Notes: generated by a model not told the origin, from the sequence alone. Shown: positions 1 through 9,148, numbered from the stretch's first letter. The stretch: DNA of 64,000 nt from CAWIUB01 sp963839175 (GCA_963839175.1 CAWIUB010000052.1:84297-148296); one strand, 5' to 3'. Translations and numbers: made by a program.

Positions 1-265
1 CGGGCGTCGTCGGGTTACGGCGCACGGCACGCGGTCGCGCTAAGATGCGTGCGACCACATGTACGCCGGGGTCTGCAGTTGCCCCGGATTCGATTCGACC
101 GATGACGGCTCGCGCGATGCCAGCTCGTTCCGCGACCTCCCGTTGGCTGAGCCGGGCAGCCCGACGCGCGGATCGAATCAGCAGGTCGATGCGCACACGG
201 CAAGCCTGTCCGAGCGCGGTTCTGCTACGAACAGCCGCCGCCCCAGTCTGGATAACCGGTCCCAC
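1..265 (-). CDS. XRE-family helix-turn-helix regulator, N-terminal part (runs off window)
   Basis: A reading frame on the minus strand is open from about position 265 to the window edge. It encodes a typical XRE helix-turn-helix, with LSQREVAERAG and then RAVIGRIESGATADPG, the usual recognition-helix and IES-G pattern of small Xre regulators. The start is uncertain: GTG at 265 or GTG at 196, the latter right before the conserved RIDLLIRSAR stretch. Neither has a strong ribosome site. It is divergent from the tartronate-semialdehyde reductase gene, with a short palindrome between them, so control of that gene is possible. The C-terminus lies outside the window. Confidence 0.5.
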   Translation of the reverse strand, partial: MGPVIQTGAAAVRSRTALGQACRVRIDLLIRSARRAARLSQREVAERAGIARAVIGRIESGATADPGVHVVARILARPRAVRRNPTTP

Positions 266-272
266 CCAGAAA

Positions 273-288
273 GTGCGGTAGTCCGCAC
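273..288. promoter_or_regulatory. palindrome between divergent XRE gene and reductase gene
   Basis: GTGCGG-TAGT-CCGCAC is a perfect 6-bp inverted repeat with a 4-base centre. It lies 24 bases upstream of the reductase ATG and just upstream of the possible GTG start of the divergent regulator. This is a suitable place for an autoregulatory operator. The role is inferred from position and symmetry only. Confidence 0.35.
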
Positions 289-311
289 GTACCGAGAGCA
301 GAGCGATCGGA

Positions 312-1196
312 ATGACGTTGAACACGGTCGGCTTCATTGGCCTGGGCACGATGGGCGCCCCGATGGCGGCGAATCTGATCAAGGCGGGCTTTCACGTCGT
401 CGGATTCAACCGCAGCAGGCCCTCTATCGACGCGCTCGTCGCGGCCGGTGGGCAGGGCGCGACGAGCATTGCCGAAGCGGTCGCCGACGCCGACGTGGTA
501 GCGACTATGCTGCCGGACTCGCCTGATGTGCAGGCGGTACTCGCCGGCGAGAACGGGGTGTTCGCCGGCGCCCCGCCCGGCACACTCGTGATCGACTTCT
601 CGTCGATCCGCCCGGACGTGTCCAAGCAGCTGGCCGACGAGGGTGGCCGACACGGCTTGCGGGTGCTCGACGCGCCGGTCTCCGGTGGTGAGCAGGGTGC
701 CATCGATGCCACGTTGTCGATCATGGTGGGTGGCGCGTTCACGGACTACGCCGCGGCCAAGCCGGTGCTCGACGCGGTCGGCACGACCGTCGTGCATGTG
801 GGCCCAGCGGGCTGCGGTCAGACGGTGAAGGCCGCCAATCAGCTGATCGTCGCCGGCACGATCGAGCTGGTCGCTGAGGCGATCGTCTTCCTTGAGGCAT
901 ACGGCGTCGACACCACGGCTGCCGTGCAGGTCCTGGCCGGTGGACTGGCCGGCAACGCCATCCTGCAGCGTAAGGCAGCCGGCATGCTGGCCCGGGACTT
1001 CAGGCCGGGTTTCCGGATCGAGCTACACGACAAGGACATGGGAATCGTGACCGCGGCCGCCCGCGAAGCCGGAGTCGTCATCCCGCTTGGCGCGGTCGTC
1101 GCGCAACTGATCGCGGCGCTAAAGGCACAGGGCGACGGCCGGCTGGACCACACCGCGCTGCTCAAGCTCGTCGCGCAACTGTCCGGCCGCGGCTAG
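312..1196 (+). CDS. 2-hydroxy-3-oxopropionate (tartronate semialdehyde) reductase-like, beta-hydroxyacid dehydrogenase family
   Basis: A 294-residue NAD(P)-dependent dehydrogenase of the 3-hydroxyisobutyrate/tartronate-semialdehyde reductase family, full length. The Rossmann motif GLGTMGAPMAANL begins at residue 10. The catalytic lysine is about residue 173 in GCGQTVKAANQ, and the C-terminal half is the usual helical domain. The family reduces or oxidises short beta-hydroxyacids in the cytoplasm. Its stop overlaps by 4 bases the stop of a convergent glycerate kinase gene, which favours tartronate semialdehyde as substrate (glyoxylate to D-glycerate). 3-Hydroxyisobutyrate dehydrogenase is the alternative. 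Confidence 0.85.
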   Translation: MTLNTVGFIGLGTMGAPMAANLIKAGFHVVGFNRSRPSIDALVAAGGQGATSIAEAVADADVVATMLPDSPDVQAVLAGENGVFAGAPPGTLVIDFSSIRPDVSKQLADEGGRHGLRVLDAPVSGGEQGAIDATLSIMVGGAFTDYAAAKPVLDAVGTTVVHVGPAGCGQTVKAANQLIVAGTIELVAEAIVFLEAYGVDTTAAVQVLAGGLAGNAILQRKAAGMLARDFRPGFRIELHDKDMGIVTAAAREAGVVIPLGAVVAQLIAALKAQGDGRLDHTALLKLVAQLSGRG

Positions 1197-2320
1197 GCGC
1201 GCGCGAGCCAGTCCCGCGCCAGCGCAGCGGCAGCCCGCTCGACCAATGGGCCGGCCTTGGCGATGCACCGGGCGATGTCCGGCTCCAGGTTGGTAAGCGG
1301 GTACACGGCGCTAATCCCAGCCGTCGCCAGCAGGTCGGCGGCCAAGGTCGTGCGGCCGGCCACCGCGACGACTGGGACGCCGGCCGTCCGTGCCGCCGCG
1401 GCCACCCCGATCGGCGCCTTGCCGGCCAGCGTCTGCTCGTCGAGCGACCCCTCGCCGGTGATCACGAGTCGGCACCCGGGCAAGTGGGCACGCAGCCCGA
1501 CCAGGTCGAGCACGAGGTCGATGCCTGGCCGCAGCTGCCCACCGAGCATAGCTACCGCGGCGAAGCCGACCCCGCCCGCCGCTCCGGCACCGGGGTCGGC
1601 CGCGCGATCGGCGCCGGTCGCGGCGGCGACCACGTCCGCCCAGCGGCGCAGCGCGGAGTCCAGCTGCGCCACGTCGTGCGCCGTTGCACCCTTCTGCGGG
1701 CCGTACAGAGCGGCCGCGCCGTCCCGTCCGCAGAGGGGGTTGTCGACGTCGCTGGCGACGACCAGCTCGGCGTCGCGCAGCACCGGGTGCAGCCCTGACA
1801 GATCCAGGGAGGCCACTTCACGCAGCGCGCCGCCACCCAACGCCAGCGGTACGCCGGCTGCGTCGAGCACCCGCGCGCCCAGGCCGACGAGCATCCCGGC
1901 GCCGCCGTCGGTGCTGGCGCTGCCGCCTAGGCCGAGGACGATCCGCCGGCAGCCCGCGTCGAGTGCCGTGTGCAGCACCTGGCCCACGCCGAGACTGGTG
2001 GCGCCGAGCGGGTCGAGCTGGCCGCCGGGCAGCCGCAGCAGGCCGCACACCGCGGCGAGCTCGACGACCGCGACGTCGCCGAGGCGGGCGTATGCCGTGT
2101 CGACCGGCGCGCCGGTGGGCCCGCTCGCCCGGACGGGCACCCACTCGTAGCCAGCTGCCACGGCAGCGTCGAGCGTGCCATCCCCGCCGTCCGCGACCGG
2201 GACGCAGACCACCTCGGCCACGGCACCGAGCACCTCGCGGATGCCCAGGGCGAGATGCCGGGCTACATCGGCGGCGCGAAGCGATCCTTTGAAGGCGGCG
2301 GGGGCTACCAGGACATGCAC
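1193..2320 (-). CDS. glycerate kinase
   Basis: A 375-residue protein of the glycerate kinase (GarK/GlxK) family, at the family's usual length. It starts MHVLVAPAAFKGSLRA, the conserved N-terminal motif, and has LGLGGSASTDGGAGM in the middle and VITGEGSLDEQT near residue 285. It phosphorylates glycerate and so feeds glyoxylate-derived carbon into glycolysis; the convergent reductase would supply its substrate. It lies 37 bases downstream of the TrpB2-type gene on the same strand and may share its transcript. Confidence 0.9.
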   Translation of the reverse strand: MHVLVAPAAFKGSLRAADVARHLALGIREVLGAVAEVVCVPVADGGDGTLDAAVAAGYEWVPVRASGPTGAPVDTAYARLGDVAVVELAAVCGLLRLPGGQLDPLGATSLGVGQVLHTALDAGCRRIVLGLGGSASTDGGAGMLVGLGARVLDAAGVPLALGGGALREVASLDLSGLHPVLRDAELVVASDVDNPLCGRDGAAALYGPQKGATAHDVAQLDSALRRWADVVAAATGADRAADPGAGAAGGVGFAAVAMLGGQLRPGIDLVLDLVGLRAHLPGCRLVITGEGSLDEQTLAGKAPIGVAAAARTAGVPVVAVAGRTTLAADLLATAGISAVYPLTNLEPDIARCIAKAGPLVERAAAALARDWLARA

Positions 2321-2357
2321 GCGGGCGGGACAGGTCAGCGGTTGGTGGATGACGGGC

Positions 2358-3743
2358 TTAACCGACCGGCACCGCTGGCAGGTGCTCGACGGCGCACGCC
2401 ACCGCGTCCGCGTCGAGATTGTTGTCGGTCATCGTCCCGGAGAGGTAGGCGTCGTAGGCCGGCAGGTCGAGGTGGCCCTGGCCGCAGAGCGCGGTCAGGA
2501 TGACCTTCTGCTCGCCGGATTCCTTGCAGCGCAGGGCCTCTTCGATCGCGGCGGCGAGCGCATGCGTCGGTTCCGGGGCGGGCAGGATGCCCTCGGTGCG
2601 CGCGAACTGCACGCCGGCCGCGAAGCATTCGCGCTGCGGCTTGGCCGCCGCCTCGAGCAGCTTCTGCTCGTACAGGTGGCTCATCAGCGGGCTCATCCCG
2701 TGATAGCGCAGCCCGCCCGCGTGGATCGGGTCGGGGACGAAGTCGTGCCCAAGCGTGTGCATCTTCATCAGCGGGGTCATGCCGGCGGTGTCGCCGAAGT
2801 CGTAAGCGTAGACCCCGCGAGTCAGTGACGGGCAGGCCGCGGGCTCGACTGCCCGGATCACCGGGGACATCCGCCCGGCCAGCTTCTCCCGCAAGAACGG
2901 GAACATCAGCCCGGCGAAGTTCGAGCCGCCGCCCGTGCAGCCGACGATCAGGTCCGGCGTCTCGTCGATTTTGGCCAGCTGTAGCAGGGCTTCTTCACCG
3001 ATCACGGTCTGGTGCAGCAGCACGTGGTTGAGCACGCTGCCTAGCGCGTAATTCGTGTCGGCGTTCTGCGCGGCCACCTCGACCGCTTCGCTGATCGCGA
3101 TACCGAGTGAGCCCGTCGAGTCGGGATGCGTCGCCAGGATCGCCCGGCCGGCCGCGGTGAGTGTCGACGGCGACGGGTGGACGACCCCGCCGAACGTCTC
3201 GATCATCATCCGCCGATAGGGCTTCTGGTCATAGGATGCGCGGACCTGCCACACCTCACAATCGAGCCCGAACTGCGCGCAGGCAAACGCCAGCGCGGTG
3301 CCCCACTGGCCGGCGCCGGTCTCCGTCGTCAACCGGCGGATACCTACCTGAGCGTTGTAGTACGCCTGCGGCACGGCCGTGTTGGGCTTGTGCGAACCCG
3401 CCGGCGAGACGCCCTCGTACTTGTAATAGATCCGTGCGGGCGTAGCCAACGCTTTCTCCAGCCGACGCGCCCGATACAGCGGGCTCGGCCGCCACAACCG
3501 GTACACGTCGAGCACCGCGCCGGGAATGTCGACATGCCGTTCGCCGGTGACCTCTTGGCCGATCAGCTCCATCGGGAACAACGGCGCCAGATCGTCCGGG
3601 CCGACCGGTTGCAGCGTGCCCGGATGCAGAACCGGTGGTGGAGGGGACGGCAGATCGGGCACCAGGTTGTACCACTGGGTGGGCATTTCAGCCTCGTCGA
3701 GAAGGATCTTCGTCGCACCGCTCAGGCCATCACGCGTCACCAT
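2358..3743 (-). CDS. TrpB2-type tryptophan synthase beta chain-like PLP enzyme
   Basis: A 461-residue fold-type II PLP enzyme. The length and the N-terminal extension (WYNLVPDLPSP, then LWRPSPLYRARRLE) mark the TrpB2 subfamily rather than canonical TrpB1. The PLP lysine is K119 in SHKPNTA, and the phosphate-binding loop is GCTGGGSNFAG near residue 268. TrpB2 proteins condense indole and serine to tryptophan, or use phosphoserine in some lineages. No trpA or other trp gene is adjacent, as is common for TrpB2. It starts at ATG 3743, 24 bases after the frameshifted P-loop gene. Confidence 0.88.
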   Translation of the reverse strand: MVTRDGLSGATKILLDEAEMPTQWYNLVPDLPSPPPPVLHPGTLQPVGPDDLAPLFPMELIGQEVTGERHVDIPGAVLDVYRLWRPSPLYRARRLEKALATPARIYYKYEGVSPAGSHKPNTAVPQAYYNAQVGIRRLTTETGAGQWGTALAFACAQFGLDCEVWQVRASYDQKPYRRMMIETFGGVVHPSPSTLTAAGRAILATHPDSTGSLGIAISEAVEVAAQNADTNYALGSVLNHVLLHQTVIGEEALLQLAKIDETPDLIVGCTGGGSNFAGLMFPFLREKLAGRMSPVIRAVEPAACPSLTRGVYAYDFGDTAGMTPLMKMHTLGHDFVPDPIHAGGLRYHGMSPLMSHLYEQKLLEAAAKPQRECFAAGVQFARTEGILPAPEPTHALAAAIEEALRCKESGEQKVILTALCGQGHLDLPAYDAYLSGTMTDNNLDADAVACAVEHLPAVPVG

Positions 3744-3767
3744 GGGCTCCTCGTCGTCGTGCTGCCA

Positions 3768-4443
3768 CTATCGCGCCGATCGCCGCCGACCGGAAGGGCG
3801 GACGACGGCTGGGCTACCGTCCCATCCGGGTGTCAACGGCAGGTCGCCCGCGGCGCGCAGGCGCCGCTGCCGGGTGATCCACTCGCGCAGCTCGACGACG
3901 CCGTCGGCGATCGACCGCCCCGTGGTGTCGAGGATGTGGCAGCGCCACCGCGGATCACCGCGCTGCCAGCTTCGCCACCGATCCCAGGCCATCCGCGCCC
4001 AACCGTCCTCGGTCAGGATTCGCTGCCGATACTGCGGATCGGCCGCATGGCCGCGCTGCCAGCGTCCCCATTCGACGAAGGCTGTCTTGGCCTGCTCGGA
4101 CCATCGGCCGGGATCGCGCTGCTCAAGCCGCTGCCTCCGGTCCACATCGTCGACGTCGACCAGGCACACCGCGATCCCGTTCAGCAACGGCGCGGACGGG
4201 CTGGCGAGCACCTCACCGAGCGGCGACTGACCGGTGAGCAGCAGGTCGACCCCACTCGCCTGCAGCTCGAACGCCCGCACGATCCAGCGCTCTGTACTCG
4301 CCTGCCGCCACCGGGTGTCGGCGTCATCCGGGACTCCGATCTCGTCGAAGTCGTGCACGGTCACACCCCGACAGCTGGCCAGCGACCCCGGCGGCGAGGA
4401 CCGACTTGCCCGAACAGCTCGAACCGGTCAGCTTCAGCAGCAC
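3768..4443 (-). pseudogene. P-loop NTPase/kinase-like gene split by a frameshift
   Basis: Two reading frames on the minus strand together make one P-loop protein. The first starts at GTG 4443, with AAGGTGG upstream, and encodes LLKLTGSSCSGKSVLAAG, a Walker A motif. It then runs out of frame after QLSG near position 4378. The second frame continues with VTVHDFDEIGVPDDADTRW and then LLLTGQSPLGEVLASPSAPL and carries on to 3768. One extra base in CGGGGTGTGACC explains the break. Either half alone lacks an essential part. This is a real pseudogene, a sequencing error or, less likely, recoding. The substrate is unknown. Confidence 0.65.
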
Positions 4444-4459
4444 GATCCACCTTACCTTC

Positions 4460-4493
4460 CTACGCTCTGCCCATTGTGGGATGATGGGCGTAG
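4460..4493. promoter_or_regulatory. imperfect dyad between divergent P-loop gene and toxin-antitoxin genes
   Basis: GCCCAT (4469-4474) pairs with ATGGGC (4484-4489), and the flanking CTACG and CGTAG extend the dyad with a small bulge. It lies between the divergent starts at 4443 and 4533. Antitoxins usually repress their own promoter through such dyads, so this is a candidate antitoxin operator. No test of binding is possible here. Confidence 0.3.
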
Positions 4494-4532
4494 AGTCACA
4501 CCTGTTAGGTAAAGAGCATCGGAGGGAACGCC

Positions 4533-4763
4533 GTGGCGATTCTGGTCGAGACAGACAGCCGGAGCCGGGTGGTGATCCCCGGACACGGGAACCAGCGGTT
4601 CCTCGTCCACGAGAACCCAGACGGCAGTCTGCTGCTGCAACCAGCGGTGGTCGTGACCGAGGCGCAGCACGAGTACGACACCGACCCTGTACTGCGCGAG
4701 CTTCTGGCACGCGCCACGGCCTCACCAACCGTGCGCCGTAGCCGTCAGCGTCGCACCGCGTGA
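4533..4763 (+). CDS. AbrB/MazE-like antitoxin of a type II toxin-antitoxin pair
   Basis: A 76-residue protein with a GTG start and GGAGGG upstream. The N-terminal half (VETDSRSRVVIPGHGNQRFLV) looks like the swapped-hairpin AbrB/MazE-type DNA-binding fold. The C-terminal half is charged and likely disordered, as in antitoxins. Its TGA overlaps the GTG of the next small gene (GTGA), the usual antitoxin-toxin coupling. The proposed role is to bind the toxin and repress the promoter. The pairing and fold are inferred from pattern, without a database match. Confidence 0.6.
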   Translation: MAILVETDSRSRVVIPGHGNQRFLVHENPDGSLLLQPAVVVTEAQHEYDTDPVLRELLARATASPTVRRSRQRRTA

Positions 4764-5023
4764 GTAGCGAGGGCGCCTATTCCGACGTCGCGGACAAGCA
4801 ACTCGACGCGCTCGAAGCGGGATCCGACATCGACCTCTACAACGCGGTGCTGGACGCATGCGAGCTGATCTTCCGGATGCCCGGCGAGGCACAGGCGTTA
4901 TCGACGGCGATCACGACAACCGACGGAGTCCGGTTCCGGCTCCCCGTGGCTGGCCACCCGCCGTACAAGGTGTTCTGGTCATCGGACGGTCCGCGTATCG
5001 AGACTGTCTTCCCGCACCCGTAA
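4760..5023 (+). CDS. RelE/ParE-like toxin candidate
   Basis: An 87-residue protein translationally coupled to the antitoxin-like gene. The N-terminal helical half is followed by a beta-rich end, RFRLPVAGHPPYKVFWSSDG then RIETVFPHP. This resembles the strand pattern of RelE/ParE toxins, in which a short barrel ends near the C-terminus. If it is RelE-like, it would act on ribosome-bound mRNA; ParE-like proteins target gyrase. The fold is inferred from size, order and strand pattern. Confidence 0.5.
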   Translation: MSSEGAYSDVADKQLDALEAGSDIDLYNAVLDACELIFRMPGEAQALSTAITTTDGVRFRLPVAGHPPYKVFWSSDGPRIETVFPHP

Positions 5024-5305
5024 GTCGCGGCACAAGGCGGGCTGGTATCAACACCGCCCAGCGGTCCTCCTTCGCGATAGTCGCTTTCACGTGAGCGCGG
5101 GTTGGCTCATGCTGGTGCAACGAATGCCGCAAGCTGACGTCGGGGTCAAGGTCAGGGTCGAGTCGGGGTGCCACCTGATGCGCCGCGGTTTGTGTGCGGC
5201 GATCGTGCATGACATGCGGGCACGTCGGGCGCAGCCATGATTGAGCCGCGCGGTTTGACGACACGACTTGGCGCGCGACCGGGCGGGATGAGCAGGGGAG
5301 ACCAG
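5024..5305. other. intergenic region, no gene seen
   Basis: I see no convincing gene here. A short G-rich stretch near 5140-5170 contains repeated GTCGGGGTC/GGTCAGGGTCGAGTCGGGG-like units. The promoter of the ABC exporter operon should lie in the right half. Confidence 0.4.
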
Positions 5306-6049
5306 ATGGACAGCGAGAACGGTGCGGTGGTGGTCGCCGCGAGCGCAGTCAGCCGGACCTACGGCGAGGGCGACACGGAGGTGCGCGCCCTGTGCGACGT
5401 CAGCGTCGACATCCCGTCCGGCCAGATGACCGCGGTGATGGGGCCGTCCGGGTCGGGCAAGTCGACGCTCATGCACATCCTGGCCGGCCTGGACAAGCCG
5501 ACCTCCGGATCCGTGCGGATCGACGGGACAGAGATCACCACGCTCGGCGACACCGCGCTCACCAAACTGCGCCGTCAGCACATCGGGTTCGTCTTCCAGT
5601 TCTTCAACTTGCTGCCGATGCTCACCGCGCGGGAGAACATCCTGCTACCCCTGACGATCGCCGGCGAGAAGCCGCAGAACGGCTGGTTCGACGAGCTGAT
5701 CGAACGCGTCGGGCTCACGGATCGCTTGACGCACCGACCGGCGGAGCTGTCCGGCGGCCAGCAGCAGCGCGTCGCCATCGCGCGTGCACTGGTGTCCCGG
5801 CCCACCGTGGTCTTCGCGGACGAGCCCACCGGGAACCTCGACTCGACCAGCAGCGGCGAGATCCTCGAGCTCATGCGCGCCTCGGTCGAGGAATACGGGC
5901 AGACGACGGTCATGGTGACGCACGACGCGCAAGCAGCCGCGATGGCAGATCGAGTGCTGTTCCTGGCCGACGGGCGCATCGTCCAGCAACTGCCCCGATC
6001 CACCGCGCACGAGATCCTCCAGGCGGTCGAGGGCCTGGCCGTCCGATGA
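5306..6049 (+). CDS. MacB/LolD-type ABC transporter ATP-binding protein
   Basis: A 247-residue ATPase subunit. It has Walker A GPSGSGKST, Q-loop FVFQFFNLLPMLTA, signature LSGGQQQRVAIARAL, Walker B VVFADEPTGNLDS and switch histidine VTHD, all intact. The class pairs with FtsX-fold permeases in export of lipoproteins, peptides or drugs. I place the start at ATG 5306 with AGGGGAG upstream; an in-frame upstream ATG at 5237 lacks a ribosome site. It overlaps the permease gene by ATGA, so the two form one operon and complex. Confidence 0.92.
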   Translation: MDSENGAVVVAASAVSRTYGEGDTEVRALCDVSVDIPSGQMTAVMGPSGSGKSTLMHILAGLDKPTSGSVRIDGTEITTLGDTALTKLRRQHIGFVFQFFNLLPMLTARENILLPLTIAGEKPQNGWFDELIERVGLTDRLTHRPAELSGGQQQRVAIARALVSRPTVVFADEPTGNLDSTSSGEILELMRASVEEYGQTTVMVTHDAQAAAMADRVLFLADGRIVQQLPRSTAHEILQAVEGLAVR

Positions 6050-8823
6050 TCAAGTTCGCCCTCCGCGGGCTGCTTGCCCGCAAGCTGAGGACGGTCCTCA
6101 CCGCGCTCGGCGTGGTGCTCGGGGTAGCCCTGGTCAGCGGCACCTACGTCCTCACCGACTCGATCTCGACCGCATTCGACTCGATCTTCAGCGCGACGTA
6201 CCGCAACACGGACGCGGCCATCACCGGCAAGTCGGCGTTCACGCTCGGCGACAACGGTTCAACAGCGCCGTCGTTCGACCAGTCGCTGCTCGCGAAGGTG
6301 GCCGCGCTGCCGGACGTACGAACCGCCAGCGCCGCAGTGAGCGGCAACGCGCACCTGATCGGCAAGGACGGCAAGGCGATCGTGTTCGGCGGCGCACCCA
6401 ACCTGGGCTTCAGCGTGAACCCGGAGCAGCCGGACTTCAACTCGCTCACGCTGGTGGGCGGCGCCTGGCCCAACAGCGGCGAAGTCGTCATCGACCGGAC
6501 GACCGCCAACAAGAAGGGCCTCGCAGTGGGCCAGACCATTGGCGTGCAGGCCCGCGGTCCGGTCGAGCGGCTGCGGATCTCGGGCCTGGTCAAGTTCGGT
6601 GCCGTGTCGTCGATCGGCGGAGCGACCCTCGCCGGGTTCGATCTGGCCACCGCGCAGCAGCTGTTCGATAAGCAGGGCAAGCTAGACCAGATCCTGGTCG
6701 CAGGCAAGAGCGGCGTCTCGCAGCAGCAACTGATCAGTCAGATCCAGCAGATCCTCCCGGCCGACACCCAGGTGCGCAGCGGTACCGAGCAAGCCAGCAA
6801 GGATGCCAAGGACACGAGCGGCTTCATTTCGTTCCTGCAGACGTTCCTGCTCGCCTTCGGCGGCATTGCCCTGTTCGTGGGCTCGTTCGTCATCGCCAAC
6901 TCGCTGTCGATCACGATCGCCCAGCGAACCCGTGAATTCGCGACGCTGCGCACGCTCGGCGCGGCGCGGCGCCAAGTGCTCGGCTCGGTCATCCTCGAAG
7001 CGCTCGTTATGGGGGTAGCGGCCTCGGTGACCGGGCTGTTCCTCGGGCTTGCCCTCGCGAAGGGACTGTTCGCACTGTTCGACGCGATCGGGTTCACCCT
7101 GCCCAACAACGGCCTGGTGTTCGAGACGCGGACGATCGTCGTCGCGCTGCTCGTCGGCACGGTCATCACCCTGCTGGCCAGCCTGCGGCCCGCGCTGCGC
7201 GCCACCCGGGTGCCGCCGATTGCCGCCGTGCGGGAGGGGGCGACGTTGCCGCCAGGGCGCTTCCACCGGTTCCGCCCCATCGGCGCCGCAGTGGTCGCGA
7301 TCCTCGGTTTCGGCTTGCTGGCGCTCGGCCTGTTCGGCCATGACCTTGGGACCGCGCAGCTGCTCACCTTCATGCTGGTCGGCGCCTTGCTGATCTTCAT
7401 CGGAGTGGCTCTGTTCGCGTCTCGGTTGGTTCGGCCGCTCGCCGCCGTAGCAAGCCCCGTGGCCCGCTGGTCGGTGTTTGCCTTCTCCGTTGTCGTGTGG
7501 CCGTTGTTCACGCTGCCGTATTGGTTGTTGCGGTACGGCGCGTGGGGTCCCGGATCGGCCGGCCGGCGGGTGGGCGCCTTCGTCCTCGGCGCGCTCCTCA
7601 ATCCGCTGCTGCTGCTCGTCGTAGTCCTGATGGCTGCCCGGCGCAGGCTCACCGCGTGGCGGCCCGAATGGCCCGTCGAGTTCCCGGGCGTCCTGGTCGA
7701 GCCGTCTTCCGTCCGCATCGGCGGACAGAACAGTCAGCGGGACCCGCAGCGGACCGCCGCCACCGCCGCGGCGCTGATGATCGGGCTGGCCCTCGTCACT
7801 CTGGTTGCCACCCTCGCCGCGGGCATCATCAGGCCCTTCGAGCAGGCCGTCGACAAAATCTTCACTGCGGACTACGCGATCACCGCGCAGAACAACTTCG
7901 ACCCGATCCCCACCAGTGCGGCGCTCGCCGCGGCCAAGGCGCCGGGGGTCGAGTCGATCGCGAGCGTCCGCGGCGGCGATGGCCGGGCGTTCGGTAGCAC
8001 GATCCAGGTCACTGCAGTCGATCCGCAGGCTCCCGACGTGCTCACGCTCGACTGGAAGGACGGCTCGCAGGCGGTGCTCGGGCAGCTCGGAACCGACGGC
8101 GCCTTCGTCGACGACGACTACGCGAAGAGCCACCACCTGGCGGTCGGGTCGCCGATCTCGCTGGAGACGCCCACCGGGCAGGTGCTCGCGCTCAAGGTCC
8201 GCGGGATCTTCAAGGCCCCCTCGGGCGGGTCCCCCTTCGGCGCCGTGACGATGTCGAGCGCGACCTTCGACCACAACTACCAGCAGCCGCAGAACCTCTT
8301 CACCTTCGTCCAGATGCAAGGCGGCGTCACCCCCGCGAACACGCAGGCGTTGGCGGCGTCACTGAGCTCGTTCCCGAACGCGAAGGCGGTCACCCGCGAG
8401 CAGTTCAAGACGAACCAGGTCAGCGCGATCAAGGGGATCCTGAACGTTCTTTATGTGCTGCTGGCCCTGTCCGTGGTGGTGAGCCTGTTCGGCATCGTCA
8501 ACACCCTGGTGCTGACCGTCTTCGAGCGGACCCGCGAACTCGGCATGATGCGCGCAATCGGGATGACCCGGCGGCAGACCCGCCGGATGATCCGCCACGA
8601 GAGTGTCATCACCGCCCTGATCGGGGCGGTGCTCGGGATCGTCCTCGGACTTGTCCTCGCCGGACTGCTCAGCGCACGGGTCGACTTCATCGGCTTCGTC
8701 TTGCCGGTGCCGCAGCTGATCATCTTCGCGATCGTCGCCATCCTGGTCGGCATCTTCGCGGCGGTGTTCCCTGCCCGCCGCGCGGCCCGGCTGAATCCAC
8801 TCGACGCGCTGCAATACGAATAG
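6046..8823 (+). CDS. FtsX-family ABC transporter permease (double FtsX domain)
   Basis: A 925-residue membrane protein. It has an N-terminal transmembrane helix after RGLLARKLRTVLTALGVVLG, an extracytoplasmic MacB-like domain, a first FtsX block (SFVIANSLSITIAQRTREFATLRTLGA) and a central pair of hydrophobic segments. A second extracytoplasmic domain and a second FtsX block (GIVNTLVLTVFERTRELGMM) follow. This is the usual long actinobacterial form that works with one ATPase. The TGA of the ATPase gene overlaps its ATG. The substrate is unknown. The frame is open well upstream of 6046, but the ATGA coupling and the conserved start settle the N-terminus. Confidence 0.9.
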   Translation: MIKFALRGLLARKLRTVLTALGVVLGVALVSGTYVLTDSISTAFDSIFSATYRNTDAAITGKSAFTLGDNGSTAPSFDQSLLAKVAALPDVRTASAAVSGNAHLIGKDGKAIVFGGAPNLGFSVNPEQPDFNSLTLVGGAWPNSGEVVIDRTTANKKGLAVGQTIGVQARGPVERLRISGLVKFGAVSSIGGATLAGFDLATAQQLFDKQGKLDQILVAGKSGVSQQQLISQIQQILPADTQVRSGTEQASKDAKDTSGFISFLQTFLLAFGGIALFVGSFVIANSLSITIAQRTREFATLRTLGAARRQVLGSVILEALVMGVAASVTGLFLGLALAKGLFALFDAIGFTLPNNGLVFETRTIVVALLVGTVITLLASLRPALRATRVPPIAAVREGATLPPGRFHRFRPIGAAVVAILGFGLLALGLFGHDLGTAQLLTFMLVGALLIFIGVALFASRLVRPLAAVASPVARWSVFAFSVVVWPLFTLPYWLLRYGAWGPGSAGRRVGAFVLGALLNPLLLLVVVLMAARRRLTAWRPEWPVEFPGVLVEPSSVRIGGQNSQRDPQRTAATAAALMIGLALVTLVATLAAGIIRPFEQAVDKIFTADYAITAQNNFDPIPTSAALAAAKAPGVESIASVRGGDGRAFGSTIQVTAVDPQAPDVLTLDWKDGSQAVLGQLGTDGAFVDDDYAKSHHLAVGSPISLETPTGQVLALKVRGIFKAPSGGSPFGAVTMSSATFDHNYQQPQNLFTFVQMQGGVTPANTQALAASLSSFPNAKAVTREQFKTNQVSAIKGILNVLYVLLALSVVVSLFGIVNTLVLTVFERTRELGMMRAIGMTRRQTRRMIRHESVITALIGAVLGIVLGLVLAGLLSARVDFIGFVLPVPQLIIFAIVAILVGIFAAVFPARRAARLNPLDALQYE

Positions 8824-8828
8824 CGACG

Positions 8829-9110
8829 TCAGGAGCGCACCAGACGGGCGATAGCGTCGGCGGCCTCCGCCACCTTCGCGTCGGCATCGGGCCCACCCAC
8901 ACGGGCGGCGTCGACGACACAGCCGGCCAGGTGCTCCTGCAACAGGCCGAGGGCGACGGATTGCAGGGCCTTCGTCGCCGCGCTGACCTGGGTGAGGATG
9001 TCGATGCAGTACTTGTCGTCCTCCACCATCCTTGCGATCCCCCGCACCTGGCCCTCGATCCGGCGCAGCCGCTTGAGGTAGTCGTCCTTGTTGTGCGTGT
9101 ACCCGTACAC
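8829..9110 (-). CDS. csoR: CsoR-type copper-sensing transcriptional repressor
   Basis: A 93-residue all-helical CsoR/FrmR-family regulator. From GTG 9110 (GGGAGG upstream) the copper ligands fall at C35, H60 and C64 (DDKYC, EHLAGC), the C-H-C set of copper(I)-sensing CsoR. FrmR and RcnR differ at these places. The tetramer binds DNA without copper and releases it on binding Cu(I). The gene is divergent from a permease gene with a matching operator between them. The ATG further upstream (9221) would add about 37 unlike residues and cover the operator, so I reject it. Confidence 0.88.
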   Translation of the reverse strand: MYGYTHNKDDYLKRLRRIEGQVRGIARMVEDDKYCIDILTQVSAATKALQSVALGLLQEHLAGCVVDAARVGGPDADAKVAEAADAIARLVRS

Positions 9111-9148
9111 GATGCCTCCCGTAGCGCACGATAGCCTGAGAGGTAGTA

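Noticed and set aside
6682..8319. 545-codon open frame on the minus strand
   Set aside because: It is antisense to the FtsX permease and consists of charged low-complexity sequence.
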